Part shown: one piece after another, positions 35,983 to 49,035 of the stretch
How positions within the stretch are numbered: position 1 is the stretch's first letter
How the letters are laid out: the number at the start of each line of letters is the position of its first letter
NCBI GenBank assembly: GCA_029959195.1
Contig: CP114122.1
Location: 2,604,001 to 2,668,000, forward strand
Source of the DNA: Dictyophora rubrovolvata
Lineage: Eukaryota; Basidiomycota; Agaricomycetes; Phallales; Phallaceae
Direction: 5' to 3'
Length of the DNA: 64,000 bases
Notes under the pieces: model-generated
What the model was told of the DNA's origin: nothing
Seen by the model: only the letters and a program-made list of their open reading frames with translations
The model's database searches: none
Program-made: the position numbers and the translations under genes

Positions 35983-36559
35983 GATATAAAGCGATGTAAT
36001 GACTTGTTTTGACCGTGTTAATGCAAGTGCTGTAATCCTCAGTGGCGGACTACATACCATCAAAGACTTCTGAAGTTTAGATGAAATATTATCGCTACTA
36101 CTGTTCTCTTGTAGGTCCCAATTTGTACAACTTCTTGAGCCTATTGCATGGTTTTCTTTTGTTTGATATTATCTATTTGATCTTTAATCCCACGCGTTTA
36201 GATGAGTTTACTCGGTGGCTGTCGGAACCGAACTAGTTCATGACTCAACATCGAATTCTTGAAACGCCACCGTGTTCCTATTGCATTGCTATGAAATTTC
36301 GGACAAAAGAAGATCAGTCGCTAGCATATTGGTTTAAGACAATAGATACACATGCAGTGGTCTATTTTTTCCAAATCTTAATTTTCCCACTGCCAATTAG
36401 CAGCCCTTTTTGAGCTTTCTGTTTGCTATTAGTCACTGGATCAATTGGACATTTACTTCTTTTCGGGAGTTCTGAAGATGGTCTTGGTTTCCGCTTTTAT
36501 AAGCCGTGCTATTGTTTCCTTTTCCGTTTTCAAGCGCTCACTGACCACCTTTCATTCTT

Positions 36560-37040
36560 CAAGACATCAAGTGGCGTCAAATCGTAAGAAAACCAGTGGT
36601 CGGTCTACCGCCGCCACCACCAGCCTTCGATCCCGCCACTCCCACACTGCCAACCCGCCATCGAATTCTGGCGCTTGATTGTGATCCCGCCCTGGAGGCG
36701 GTTTGGGAAGTCCGTTGTTGTTTTTAGAAACAATACACTCATAAGTTGAACTATCGCAAATATGGTATTTCATGCCGGTTATACCCATGTGAGTGAATGT
36801 GCTTCATCAAAGATGTATTATTCTAAGGTGATGCCTGTTTACCGTTCCCGCCCACACCGCCAGTATTTCCCGACCCACACGGCGGAGTCCCTGAATCTGT
36901 TATACGGAGGGAAAAGGATGTATTGGTTTCATTTTTAAGGTGATTATACATTTGTTCATTCAGGAAAATTAAGTAATTTCAAACTCACCTTTGTTCGCTT
37001 TTTTTGGCTTGATAGTTTTCCGTTCAAATAGCCGATCTAA
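36560..37040 (-). pseudogene. Possible glycine-rich gene fragment
   Basis: The minus strand shows two exon-like blocks with good borders. About 37037-36989 reads RLFERKTIKPKKANK before GTGAGT. Block 36897-36843 reads DSGTPPCGSGNTGGVGGN before GTAAAC. A downstream Gly-rich block (VAGSKAGGGGGRPTTGF) lies near 36620-36570. I found no start codon or family, so it may be a decayed gene or chance composition. Confidence 0.2.
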
Positions 37041-40000
37041 AACACTGACATTACTAATGATATTTTATACATTTTGTATAGGCTTGTCAAAAGAAAAAAA
37101 AAGAAAAAAAAGAATTCATTGGAATTGGAATGCGAATCTCGGAAATTGACATTATTGGATTTTGACCGTGTTTCACAAAGAGGGTCGTGACAACGAAATT
37201 TTCAAAGTTTTTCTCCTTGTGTACTAGCTCGGGCCTCCAATGCATATCCTTTGTAGGTGAACATCCATCGTTTGTCTGGTTCAATCTACATTGCATTTTT
37301 CCTTCTAGGATCGTTGGTTTCAATTCCAGTCTAATTAAATCCGTCTGAGGATTTCGTTTGAGGATTTGTATCCATAGCAACTTCTAGTCCTCTCTATTTG
37401 GAATTACTGACGAAACACTATTAGAACAGTTAATGCGGTAGTGCAACAAAGCGTATAACGTCCACACATTTTTATACTTGGCCCATGGTCCAAGGCCTTG
37501 TGCGGGCACTGTCCGACTGAGTCATCCCTGAATATTCTTTCTGTAATGATTACGTTTTGATCCTGGTGGGAGAAAATTTAAATTTCACGATATATGAACA
37601 TAATGCTACTGAAATATCGTTTATTTCCTCTCACGTAGTTGACAAACAAAGTCATAAATCAAGACAGCTCGCCAATGGGATTAAAATCAAACGCCTTAGG
37701 GGTAAATGGCCGTCCAGATTGATGATCTTGTTTGTTTGAGAAGGTAGCCTTCCATTGTGAGCTTGGAAAGGCCATGCAGGGTCACGAACACTGAAAATTC
37801 CCATGCAACGGCGTCGACGATCGCTCACTGACCATGTCCATGACATAAAGTAGGGAAAGAGCTCCAAGGTATGTTATAGATGCGCCCGCTTGCATCTTCC
37901 TAAATACAATCGAACCTTCTTATTCTTGTCTCGCTTCGATGTTTGATTGTGGCGGCGGGGCCACGTCGATGGTACTTGCACCACAACATATCGTTCATCT
38001 GCTCAACACCCTACTAGTAGTGTTTCGCATTATCACAAAATCGCACACACATCGGCGTGCTGCTAGGAGGAGTCGTCACAATATTATTACGTCCCGGTCG
38101 CAGCAATCATTGACACTCAGGCCAGCGGCATTTCTTTCTTTGTATTTGGGTTCACAAGTGTTGGGCTACCAGCATAACTACAATAATCTGAAGTCTGGTT
38201 CAAATGCAGTGGTGATTAATTGACTTCTCGTGCCGAACAGTCTTGACGGCACGTGATGCAGGACTGCAGGACTGCTCGGCTCAGAGAGCTTCATTGCGCC
38301 TGGCGGACGCGTGACATGTGACATTTCACAAGACGACGTCATTCTCGGAAAATAACTTTCCACAATGCATTGATTTTACCTTCAGTTATGGGCTAGATTT
38401 AAAGTTTCGCTATCGTCTCATGCAATGTGGTATAACCCAACCGTATTCGAATAGCCCTGAGGGGCGTTGCGTCACTTAAACTGCTCGGTCGGACTCGCGC
38501 CCAACCAGCTCCTTCGTCTGGACATACCAGATCGTACTAACTATCTCGATAGTTTCAAGGGAGTATACGGCAAGGTTTAGTCGTGTACACGTTGATCGGA
38601 AAATATCTATACTAAGGAGAGAACCAGGGTGGGAGGAAAGGACTTAATTGGCGCATAGTCTTCCTTTTTATCGACTGGTCAATCATACGAAGCCCAGCTA
38701 ATAAAGCCGCATTTGTTTAACGTTTTTCACTATTCTCGAACAGGCGGTTTTCTTCGCGTGATCGCAACCGGATATGATGTTTTCTCTCGAGTTCATGTGA
38801 TTCGGACTCAGAATGGCCAAGTGCGGATCTCCCTTGGGAGAGAAATTTGTCTTCGTGATAGTGATAGCAACATCACGGTATGGAGTGATAGAACCCTGAG
38901 CACATTGTACCTATTTAAGCACTACTGAGAGTCAAAGGGATAAATGGAGGTGGAACGCGTTCATATTTATTCCTTGGGGTAAAGTCTAATGCCGCAGAGT
39001 GCTCACTATATTCAGAAGCATTTAATTTTGCCACTAGACCGCAGGCTTATGCAATCCTTGATTGCATGTCAGCGAGAACTGATGAAAAACCAAACGCCAA
39101 ACTGTCATTGCTCTTGTAATTTAGAGTTCTGAATCGTTATTGAAATATGACAATTCAAGCCCGCCCATCGGAAGTTCGAATAATATATTCCAACAATGTC
39201 CGTTTTGTATGATGATTGAAATAGGGGTTCGAGCTTCTTTGTACTAATTATTCATGCATTCACGAATCAGAATGTTAGAAATCGCGAAAGGTTATCTCAT
39301 TCCGCTCAATTATTGTAGATTGGTTTTTCATCCAGGACAGTTTGTTTCAGGATTAGCTGGAGAAGATCGCTGATTAAATCTCCATGTATGTGAGAATACG
39401 CGATTGCTATGAATTACCGGTTTTTGATGGCTATTCTCAAGATCGGATCAAATGCGAGTCTGATAATGAGGGTCTAGGAATGTATCTCTTTTTTCCATGG
39501 TACAACACCCGCGATTTTCATACACTGGGAAGTCAAATCTACGACAGATATTGAGTTTACGTCAAAGCGGCAGATTGTTCATGGCCATAACTGTTCATTA
39601 TTACTCAACTATTATAGTCATATATATTTCACCTTAAACACTATTTTCAGCTTTTGCTTTTCCACCGATAAAATCGCGTTGGCTCAGTTTTGTAAATTAC
39701 TACTTCAAGCTGGGACACATTTGGCACGGCTCAAGTCAGTTTGTTTCAAAGAGAAAATACTATTTCTTCCCACTTGCCTAGAAGTATACCACTTGTCGGA
39801 TATTGACATAAGAAGATTGATTGCTAGTCGGTACAATATTCTTAAAGGCGTAGATCGAATGGGAAGGTGGATCATGATTTCACATGAGAACTTGGAAAGC
39901 CAAAGAGCTTCCACTTTAGAATTTTCCCCAGTCCCATCCGTATTGGGTAATCGTGGCTAAACAACCAAGTATATTTTGGGTCATCTTCGGATATTTCTAG

Positions 40001-42763
40001 TTCATAGACTCACTAGCCTTTTTCACATGTGAAGTGGCCGAGAGTGCGGGGAGCTTTAAGGAATGTGCTGGTATGTGTATAGAGCTTCTGGAGCTTGTTC
40101 AGCGAGGATATGCACTATTGATTCAGAACGCCAATTTAAATACCCAAGTATCTCTAATCATAGAGTATACGGAATCTCAATGTGAGCTAGCCTTCAAGCT
40201 TCGGCTCAGTCCGTCGCTGTTCACGCGTATCTCAGAACCCCTATTCAGGTGAGGTTTTTAATATTGGAACTAACTCCCTTTTCACCATGTGAAATGGAGT
40301 TAATAGTGGAAATGAACACTCGTTTGACCTCAAAAACGACACGGTTAGGTAATCGCAATTCCATTTTACAAAGTTCCACGCTAAGATTAGATCTGCAATG
40401 AAGAAACCCAGGTAGGTGGCGCGAACTATCCGCTGCTTTGTCACAATCCTAGGATTCCCACGACTTCTCCACTACATAATTGATCCATGTGGTGTGACGG
40501 TGTCGGTGCGCGGCAGGTCCACTCCCTTCTTGCGCCAATGATATTTTCAGATTTGCATCGACTAATTTTTTATACACAGCATTGGGCACTCTTCTCTTTC
40601 TTCTGAGTTTTTGACCCCAGGTCTCTACCATATAACAAATCCGTACTTCCCACAAAATGTCGACATCCAAGGCACAATCAAGGAATGTACTCCACGCGTG
40701 CATCTGATCTCGAGGTTTCATATACCGTCAAGAAGTAAGAAGACGGATCGGCACTTTTGTTCGCCTCGGAACGTTTTAGCTTTATTGGAAATACTGCTAA
40801 AAAAACTTTCCAATTGAATCGCTCAATGACAATGCTTGTCAACCGCAATCCGGATGTTGTTACCAATTACCTCACTTCTAATCACATACGCTTTTGAGTC
40901 TGTTTTACTTGATCGTTTTCTTTATCAAGGCACGCACCCTAGTGATGTTTCAATTCTTCCCTCAGAGCTTAAATATAGCTCAAAATATCAAGGAGAGAAA
41001 TCGACGATGAGGCCAATGGTAGTAGGGCGATCGGGCAAGATACACCGCGCACCTGTAACTGTCCTTGTGAGATCTAAAATTTGCTTCCGTTCATTAGACT
41101 ACTAAGTCAGGGCCTTAACAGGCCCTTCCTTCAGCTCCATTTTTCACAAGAACGCCGTTATTTCGGGTTGGACCGTCGCGCCACGAAGCTGCTAGCTAAG
41201 CAATCTTATAAGGAGGATCAACCGAAATAGTAAGCACCCCCAATCCACATCTGTGTGGCCGAGGATCCGGGACTTCTAAAGTGGTGTGAAATTTGGAAGA
41301 TATTTTACAATTCCGAAGAATTAGGACTATTGCGATTAGGCGTCTTGGCTATCGTCGACACTAGAAAGTGAAAAAGGGGAGTTTAGTCACAACTTGACTT
41401 GATTTTTCACTGTGACGTTGGCTCATGATTGTCTATTTATCCAGAAGATGTCAGAAAGACTTGGATTCAGGTAGTATCCTTTTGAACACCAGCGCCGGAT
41501 GACGATGTTGTGGAAGTTCGGGTTTGACACCATTCTTCACTTCCGTTTCAAAATATAGAAGTCTTCCAAAACCTTTGAGGGATTCAATTATAAATGTCAT
41601 TTCACACTATTCCTACAGAGGGATAGTCCTAGTACCAACAGACGAGGCAACGACGAGTGAGTGAGAAGTGTGATCTGCTGTCCGCGTGAAAGGTCTAGAC
41701 CGCATGGCAATCATGGTTTCTCTACTAAATTTCACCTCATTTGTCAAAACGGGGGTAGGAGGCCATAATTTGGTAGAATGGTTCTAGACAGGCTGAGAAT
41801 TTGTATATGGCCGGGGTTTCAGGGCATTAAAGCGCTCTAGTATATGTATGGAGTTTTAAAATTGCCAGTATATGAGGTTTACGCTTTGGGGTATCGTAGT
41901 ATCACTCAAAGCCTAGTATAACAGGAGCGCGTTGGAATACATTTGAATTTGGGTTAGTCTAAAGTAATACTCTAGAGAGCCCCTAATCCCCTAATTGGCA
42001 GCATTCAAAATGAAGCACACGACTCGGTCCGAACTGGATCCAGAACCAAAAATGAAAATGACAGTTTTTTCCACGAAGTCAACCCTTCCGCTCAATGGAT
42101 GGGAATTTAAATGTGGGATTCAAATGCAGGGTGCTCACCTGAACAAAGAAGAACTTTTGGGTTTTATTTTTAGAAAGCTCATATTATTACGGACAAAGTC
42201 ATAAAGATTATAATTTTGCCGAGGCCTTCGTGGCGCAGCACTCTCTTCCAAGAATTTGGCTTCGAATCATTCGATGTTCTAAACGAAATGATTCAAACCA
42301 GGCTTGTCAGAAAAATATTGATATATAACAGGCATGGCACATATGATCATTATGAGCGCCCCATGTGCCATGGAGCCATGACTTGAAATCCGTCAACTCA
42401 GTGTTGATGAATCCTTGACTCGCTTCACTATATATAACGTAGTGTTACGCTTTTTTTTTAAACTCGTGAGACCGGGATATCTTTCTGGACATCGTCCAAC
42501 TGCCAAAATGCCTGGACAAAGCTGATGAGATTTGGCTGTGGCAGATATTCTAGCGCAGCGCCCCTCCTTGAACTAGCACGTATATGTAGTAAATTAAGCT
42601 GTAAACACGGGATAGTCAAACGATCATATCTTGTGCATAACATCACTCGTTTTGTATCCTGATCTCCTGCTAATTGTACATGCGCGCTTGGGATTCTATT
42701 CCCCGTCGCTGCACATGGGAATCACAAAATGCAGATCAAAACAACCTTTGAACTTCGACGAGT

Positions 42764-42788
42764 TCTTTCTTCCCTGAGGGAAGAAAGA
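42764..42788. repeat. Perfect inverted repeat, 11-bp arms
   Basis: TCTTTCTTCCC, a 3-base loop (TGA), then GGGAAGAAAGA form a perfect hairpin-capable palindrome. It lies in the gene-poor region with no gene nearby. Confidence 0.8.
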
Positions 42789-45662
42789 TAATTTCTCCAG
42801 CTAGTCCGGCCATGGCAAGTGCATCATATGTATTGATGATGATTCATATGAATACTCCGGAAAGCGCCCTATCGACACACCAAACGTTCTATTCCCGAGA
42901 ATAGGCCATGCAATTCTCACGTCGATCTACGGCAGTATCCATTTTGCTGAGAGCTGTTGCACATGCCACCCTATCAATCAAACGTTCATGGGGCCCATGG
43001 CTATCTTGCATGTGATTTTTCTTCTTTGGTTGCTTAGGAGAGGGATCGGAGTCCAATACTGATCAAGCCTTCAGCTTCGGGCTCGGTGTCTTTCATGAAG
43101 GGGATATTAAGGGCAACCTCTCGATAAGGCCGAAAAAAACACACTGCGAAAGATTTAGTAAGGTGTCGGTCCTCGCTCAAGAGTCAAGGGGCTTGCGCAC
43201 CGGAAAGCTGAGGTAGCTACCCGGGTCCGAGAGAAAAATGGATGAAGTTGATCATATGAGAAAAAGTGGAGACATAATTAGTACACATTTCGATGTAGAC
43301 TGAAGGACTAGTTTCACGTAATCATGACAGAATCGATCTCTGCATAAAAGTCAGTTTTCTGTCCGAAGAAGCTTTCGTCCGATAATCGCTTCCTAACTGA
43401 AGGAGATCAATCTTTTGAAATGAATGGCTGGTCTGCCATGAAAGCTTCTGGAAGAAGCTTTGAACGAGCTCAAAAACTGCTGGCTTATTTCTTCGAAATT
43501 CCTTTAACACATTCCTTCTCGGATTTATTTAGCAGAAATTTTGAATTGTATCATGATCCATTGGGTTGACGCTCGTCAGCCTCGTCTGTCCGTCCGGCAA
43601 TGGTTGGCGCAAAAGGCTTTCCAATCGTAGATTCCCGTGCATATGCATGTAGATGTATGTCTGGATTATTCAGCCCAATTCAATACTTTTTTTTTGCTCA
43701 GGGAAGCTGCACCGGTGAGCCAAAGTCTGCGCATCGGATCATAATAATGATAATAGAAAGCTATGATGATTATAATTAATCGATATTTATAGATCAAGTA
43801 TCAAACTAACAATCATCTTTAGCACCTTCATAGCTTCAATTTCGGACCGCGAGATGTTTTTGATCCTGTTTCGAAACGTGAAAGGTATGCATGAGCGCGG
43901 CGATGACAGTCAAACCGACGTTCGGAATTTTTCTTCCCACTGCGGTTATTTATTGCTTTTCGCAGTAACAATATTGTGAACTTGAAACTCATTGCGTTAG
44001 GATAAACCCTTAGTCAGGCCTAAATCATATTTAATTCACCGCTTATTTTCGAAAATTGTAAAAGAATTGACCGATGGTGCCAGGTCATGCATTCATGTCT
44101 GGTGACCGATGCATCTATTTCTTTTAAGAATATGATTTCTCGATGGTGACGGAGCGACATGCCTAGCAAGTTACACTATGATTCCTGATGGTATTGCCTT
44201 GAATAGAGCAGGAAAGGGAAAAAATAATAAAACAGGCATGGAGTTGTCTCCGGATTTCATCCAGAGTTAATCAGGTAGTTTGGTTGACACGGACTTTCGG
44301 AACATTATCCGTACTGTCGATGGTAACCAACGGGATCAAATTTTGCCAAGAATAGGCGATACAGTTCAGCTGTAGCTGTGCAAACGGACCGTTAAAGAAA
44401 AGCAAGATAATAAGTCTAACGACTATACAAAGGGGGGGTGGATCTTATACCGATATACCTGATGAGCACGTTTGCAAATTAAGGCAGGGCCGATAAACTA
44501 AATCGGGTTGGTGGACGAGGTTAGAATTTTGAAAGGCTGAAACAAAATGCCAACGACATTGTTGGAGCACAATGAATCACATGAAAATGGCGAATACTTC
44601 GGAAATGAAAACACCTGAGTCCGTAGTTGCATGACCAAGAAAAAAAAAGTTCCACTGACAGCGCGGAGCAAGAAAAAAAATTGGCCGTTTGGTTGTCCTG
44701 GCTTTTATTGTGGCCAAAAATGAGATCGGCCGCTCATGGAAAATTGCTGTGAAAGGCGGTACTTTTATGAAGATAGTGCCAGAGACTTCGTGGCGCGGAG
44801 AGAGCCGGTTATGAGATTTCGGTTGGGGATAATAATAATGATACTATAATGTGAGCAGGTGATCATAGATATTGGCAAAGTTCTTAGTGATGTGAAACTC
44901 CTGTCGATAGCATTGGACACCGGAAATGATGATCATTTGGAGAGGATGGTATGCGAAACACCCAGCCGGCAGGCAATACATGGCTTGTTTGCATGTACGT
45001 TTTCCTTGTGAAGCGAGAAGCCATATTAAAGAATTCTTTCCTGCCTCGTGGCCTGCAGACGGACGGGTATGGGTATGACCACGATGTTTACTTTGACAGG
45101 GTTGGCGGTGAGAGCGAGAATAAATAAAGGAAACGAGCCTCGAGGATGTTTACTATGTACCTGTGCTTCCCTTTTTCCCGACGGCAAGCTGGGGTAGCGG
45201 ACACGAGGCAGGACGTCGAGCAAGTCATCTCGTGTCCGGTACACGCTGTCTCCCTCCGCGAGCGAATCCGCCGTTCTTTTGCGCCCTTGCCAGCTGAGAT
45301 AAGCGAGTATCCTGGGATACACGTCATATATAGCAGGCGTATTCAAATGCATTGAAGGCCGTGAGCCAGGAATTTGAGGCCAGATCGGAGATCTTCGGTC
45401 GCTTAGCCTCAAACAGAGCGTGTGCGCAAAAGAGTGCGTTTCCAACTCCGCTCTGGTTCTCACAAATATTATAAAGAATACCAAAGGGACGCCCTTTGTG
45501 TACCCTTCTCGCCCCTCCTCCCCTCCTTTTTTACCGGACTTCTTCTCATCGCCGAACGTTGTATTATCGTCCAGTTTGACAGTGCGCGTTGGAACGAAGA
45601 ACATCTCAAGTTTTCCGGTCAAATTTGCGTTTTTTTGGTGAAGAGAGAATAAGCAGAAAAGT

Positions 45663-47915
45663 ATGCCTCCCGTTCGCACTGACAGTTTGAACTCCGCCGC
45701 CCCAAATGGTACGCCCAAAAAAAAGGATTAACAAATTATAAAAACAATTTTTTTAACTGAATTTTCTTTGCTGTGTTGTTTTGTGTTTCTTTTAGAGCTG
45801 CCTTACCTGATACCATCGCGTGGAATTACTTTTGCGCCAAATATTGCTGCAGAAACATACAACGATCCCCCAGAGTTAATTGTCCCACCAGAATCCACGC
45901 TCTTTCCGTCGTTAAATTTGTCGTCCAACGAGGCTCCCACCGTTTTTCGGAAATCTTCGCATTCAAAGAAACGTCCAGATGATTGGATTCCACGCCCCCC
46001 CAATGCTTTCATCCTTTTCAGATCTGAGGTACGTGTATTGTGCACCATCACTGAGAGCGTGCAGAAGGTTATATCATAAAGTGATTCTAGTTCATTAAAA
46101 GCCAGCATGTCCCTGGAGACGTAGAAGCTAATCATGGCAATCTCTCAAAGAGTATGTTCACTTGTTTTCCTTCTTTGAGCCGTGCGCGCGCGCAGTTGAT
46201 TACAACCGCATGCTTATTTCTTTCTTTTTGGCACATTGATTACCCCAGTTATTGGACTGTGCTGGCGCAACCTTCCTTTTTCGGAACGGGACGTTTGGGA
46301 ATGCAAAGCACGAATTGCTATGGCCGAACATAAAGCAAAATATCCTAACTACCGATTCCGTCCAACTCACAAAGATCGAGAGCCAAGTCATCGACGACGA
46401 GTCAAGGAGCCGCCACCGCCCCCCGACGAGCAGCGATGTGCAGAGATAGCCAATCTTCTAGTTTGCGGCATGAAAGGAGAAGTATTGGCTAATAAAGTGA
46501 GAGAGTTGGATGCTATCCGGCCTCAAGATAGGATGCGCATGCGTTTCGACGAGCCGGTCACCCCTTCAACCAATGCATTCGGCACCGATAGAGCTAGTTC
46601 TCCTGACAAGGTTGAAGAACAACCCTCGCAGGATGAAGGGGTGAAAGAGTCAGTCAAGGAAAAGCGCCGCAGGTCTTCAAGTGCACCGGTGCCGGATGGG
46701 GCGGTCGCCGTGGGCGATAGCGAGGATACCAAGTTCATACCACACACGCCTGGGAGACAATCGCGCAGGGCTAGAACGGTCAGCTCTACACCTTCTAGAA
46801 ATCGCGCCGCAAGCTCTTCGCCTGTTAAGAGAAGTGTCCATCGGAGCAGAGGTTATTCACTGCGCATCGAGACGGTTAAGGAGGGCGGAACGGCCCAAGC
46901 AAACGAAGACACAGCCTCTCAACAGGTGTTCGTTGGCGTGTTTAGGACCAACAAAGATAAACCGGAACGGCCACCACTACCTCTATCGCTCTCTATTAAG
47001 GAAGCCGAGGCCGATCCTCCATCCCAGTCTAGAGCCGGTGATGACAATCGAGCTGGAGAAGACTCTCAAGCTCAAGAGAATGCAACAGCAACGGTTGACC
47101 AGCTTGGTATACTCTCTCCTCCTTTCACACCCTCCAGCGACGATGTGTTTTCATCCGGCGGTGTCGACACATTTAGTTGGCAAGCGCTTGAACTCGAACA
47201 ACAACAGAACGCGTGGACGCCAAATACACCCCCTACGTCTGGGCAACAAACATCCCCTTGGACGCCTCATACCCCGAATCTTCAGAATTTGTACCTAGAT
47301 TCGCCTCTTAACAGCCCAAATTCCAACTCTCCATTCATGCCTACTGATCAAGTGTACATACCTTATACCGCACCTCTGACACCCTTGGAACGATATGCTC
47401 CTACCCAATACCCTCCCCAATCACCCTTTCCGCCCTCGACGCCTATTTCCCCAGAGTTTGCAGCAGCGGTGGCGGCGGCGCCGAGTATACCAACCGCTGC
47501 AACTCACGCACCTATACCCCGGCCACCGTACATCGACATACCGAATCTGACGGGTGATTTTTTCAGTGAAGATATCCTTCAGGAACACCTGTACAACTAC
47601 GCAGCCGAATATGGGAGTGGAGAGCTCGATTCTGCTGCCGATGCCTTTGGAAATAATACTGCGGTATATGACTCCGGCGAGAATCATGCTCATAATCTAC
47701 TATATCCACCTGAGGTCGAAGACAGTTTGCGCCCGCCGGATTTGCAGCTTTACCGACCTTCGGCTGTTCTCATCAATATCCATCACTCGCATAATCACGA
47801 CACGCATCAACTTATGGGCTTATCTGTGGATAACAATCATCCCATAGATTTGGACATCAAAAATCGCCCGCTAGGGAACGACACAGGTGCGCAACCTCTA
47901 CTTGTTGCGTATTGA
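45663..47915 (+). CDS. HMG-box transcription regulator (Prf1/Pcc1-like type)
   Basis: This is a sequence-specific HMG-box protein of about 650 aa. The first exon is MPPVRTDSLNSAAPN, and the second runs to RPPNAFILFRSE. The box is completed over two more exons: FIKSQHVPGDVEANHGNLSK and IIGLCWRNLPFSERDVWECKARIAMAE, then YPNYRFRP. The box therefore spans three exons. RPPNAFILFR is the hallmark of fungal MATA-type HMG boxes, which include basidiomycete mating and fruiting regulators such as Prf1 and Pcc1. Orthology to one of these is only a suggestion. A long Ser/Pro/Thr region follows, with WTPNTPPTSGQQTSPWTPHTP, PSTPISPEFAAAVAAAPS, and a basic stretch (RRVKEPP, GRQSRRARTVSSTPSR). The C-terminus is His/Asn-rich (HHSHNHDTHQ). 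Confidence 0.9.
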
Positions 47916-48856
47916 CTTTCTCAAGAATGGGCCCAAAGACTATTAGTGGCCGTTGGCGAATTTCCGTATCTGTATTTTATTCATAAGGGTCCAACCAGCG
48001 TCTCGTTCCCCTCGGTACTTCCATTTATCCCAATTTTACCAGGATAGAACTCAATTTCGCATTACCAATACCGAAGTTCTATGGGTCGTTCGCTTCCTTC
48101 TCCCATCCCCCATCGCTGTCTTCCAAACTCTTTTTCTTTGTTTCTGTCATGTCATAGTTATATCCTGTTCAAATTACCAAGCGGCCCTTGATCCTTCTCC
48201 GCCGCTGCCTCAACATCTCATCTCACTTCTCTCCTTTTTTCGTTCCGGTTTCAGTGTGTGTACGATATATTACAATCTGGACGTGGATCATTCTTGGATT
48301 TTTTTGTCTGTTTCTTGGCCCATGCTTTCTTTCTCATCATCTATGTCCAATGGTTTTGACACCGTTCTTTGTTGCTGTTGTGAACCCACTGTTTCTCCCT
48401 TCGTATGTATCCGGATCTCTAGTAACTGGTTTCGATTTTCCTCCTTCCCTATGTACCATCATCGAATCGAGGCAGACGTCGATACGAAGTTGGGGTGTTT
48501 ATCTTAATGGTAACCGGGCGTTTGACTGACATCAAGCTCTCAGGCTCGCTCGCACATTCCCACCCCTTCTTCCTGACCGTGTCCTATTCTACCCTATGAC
48601 GTTTGATTATTTATTATTGATGGCAGTAATTTGATTTTTTTGACAGCAAAGCTTCGCCGAATGTGTTCGCTCGCCCCTTCCCATCCTTCTCTCCCTTTGT
48701 TCTGTCAAACAAGCCATCTCCACTAGTTCCCACGTCGATTTTCATCTAGTTCTTTTTCTGTTCTCTTTCCTTTCAAAATCACGAATCTTTCATGACCCAT
48801 ATCACTGAAGCAATTAGGCTTTCTCATTACGTGGATGATCTCTGGAGTATATATAT

Positions 48857-48873
48857 ATATATTTGTTTTACGT
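48857..48873. repeat. AT dinucleotide microsatellite
   Basis: A short (TA)n tract (TATATATATATATATT) lies downstream of the HMG-box gene. Confidence 0.7.
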
Positions 48874-49019
48874 GTTCTTAAAGACTGTTCGTATCTATGT
48901 TTGTCAGATTTTCTTCCTTGTTTTAGAGATATGTGTTTCAAGTAGTTGTGTTCATTGTACCGCTATGAAATATATCACACCCATAACTTGCCGTTATCAT
49001 CGTTAGTTGTCTCTCGATG

Positions 49020-49035
49020 GATATATATATATATC
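49020..49035. repeat. AT dinucleotide microsatellite
   Basis: A second (AT)n run of about 16 bases lies 160 bases after the first. Confidence 0.7.

Larger units (their letters stand above)
35983..45662. other. 9.7 kb nearly gene-free region
   Basis: I could not support any complete gene here. There are scattered ORFs of 60-97 codons without domains (for example 39679-39960, 40034-40252 and 40449-40721 minus), a possible glycine-rich gene remnant at 36560-37040, and an 11-bp-arm palindrome at 42764-42788. There are no obvious terminal repeats or transposase or reverse-transcriptase frames. The right end is the upstream region of the second HMG-box gene. Confidence 0.5.

Noticed and set aside
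39679-40252. Two neighbouring ORFs (93 and 72 codons) that might be exons of one gene
   Set aside because: No convincing donor and acceptor join them, and neither shows a domain. A faint resemblance to helical N-terminal regions of NACHT-type proteins was too weak.
45026-45718. 230-codon minus-strand ORF across the 5' region of the second HMG-box gene
   Set aside because: It is antisense to the HMG-box leader and first exon, has no recognisable domain, and its openness follows from the skewed base composition there.
47953-48507. 184-codon plus-strand ORF after the second HMG-box gene
   Set aside because: It is very rich in Phe, Ser, Cys and Pro, as expected from a C/T-rich 3' UTR. It has no domain, and another frame is almost equally open.
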